Assembly: GCA_905372205.1 (NCBI GenBank)
Contig: CAJPOH010000081.1
Location: forward strand, 1 to 5,559
Reading direction: 5' to 3'
Source: an uncultured Treponema sp.
GTDB taxonomy: Bacteria; Spirochaetota; Spirochaetia; Treponematales; Treponemataceae
DNA: 5,559 nt
This document shows positions 5,472 to 5,559 of the stretch, in pieces (position 1 is the first letter of the stretch; the number at the start of each line of letters is the position of its first letter). A model generated the notes under the pieces. It had not been told where the DNA came from, ran no database searches, and saw nothing but the letters and a program-made list of their open reading frames with translations. The position numbers and the translations under genes were made by a program.

Positions 5472-5559
5472 TCAGTTTCCATTTTCAGTCTATAAATGTT
5501 TTGAGGTAAATTTAATTTATTAGTTGTAGTTATCCTATAAATATTATAATAAACTATGT
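5459..5559 (-). CDS. Possible 3' end of a convergent gene, running off the window
   Basis: On the minus strand one frame is open from the window edge to a TAA at 5461-5459, giving 32 residues ending NLPQNIYRLKMETEKLA. It would put a convergent gene's end next to a hairpin that could serve as its terminator. A run this short is not rare by chance, the composition is very AT-rich and I recognise no family, so this is only a candidate. Confidence 0.15.
   Translation of the reverse strand, partial: IVYYNIYRITTTNKLNLPQNIYRLKMETEKLA

Noticed and set aside
5524..5550. Perfect TATAAT at 5545-5550 as a promoter for a gene to the right.
   Set aside because: The nearest -35-like TTGTAG is only 15 bases away and weak, and the area is so AT-rich that TATAAT is expected by chance.

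Overview
The window is AT-rich bacterial DNA with short intergenic gaps, and all convincing genes lie on the + strand. The low GC, the gene types and the secreted orphan protein behind yebC suggest a spirochaete, probably a Treponema. That is an inference from overall character, not a marker-based assignment.

Layout. (1) 12-752: a complete YebC/TACO1-family gene with an unusual run of nine G inside its coding region, followed by a hairpin. (2) 905-2404: a large protein of unknown function with an N-terminal signal sequence or membrane anchor; its start is uncertain. (3) 2459-3166: a compact toxin-antitoxin operon with a near-consensus sigma-70 promoter, an AbrB-type antitoxin and a PIN-domain toxin. 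The toxin starts at TTG and overlaps the antitoxin stop by 4 bases. (4) 3228-3773: a soluble protein of unknown function. (5) 3774-3914: a structured leader or intergenic region with two inverted repeats. (6) 3915-5336: an APC-superfamily amino acid permease. (7) 5337-5559: a gap with two hairpins and perhaps the 3' end of a convergent gene.

The most interesting structure is around the toxin-antitoxin operon. It lies between two direct copies of a 21-base sequence (2391-2411 and 3181-3201) that match at 20 of 21 positions. The first copy is the 3' end of the large secreted-protein gene. The second copy, read in the aligned frame, still spells Phe-Asn-Pro-stop, and its only difference is synonymous. 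The operon therefore looks like a cassette of about 790 bases inserted at the 3' end of a gene without breaking it. Exact recombination between the copies would leave the secreted-protein gene only 33 bases from the next gene, an operon-like spacing.

The toxin and antitoxin act together. The other genes show no clear functional link: yebC is a translation or regulatory housekeeping gene, the permease is a nutrient transporter, and the two unknown proteins cannot be assigned from sequence alone. No rRNA, tRNA, CRISPR array or transposase gene was seen.
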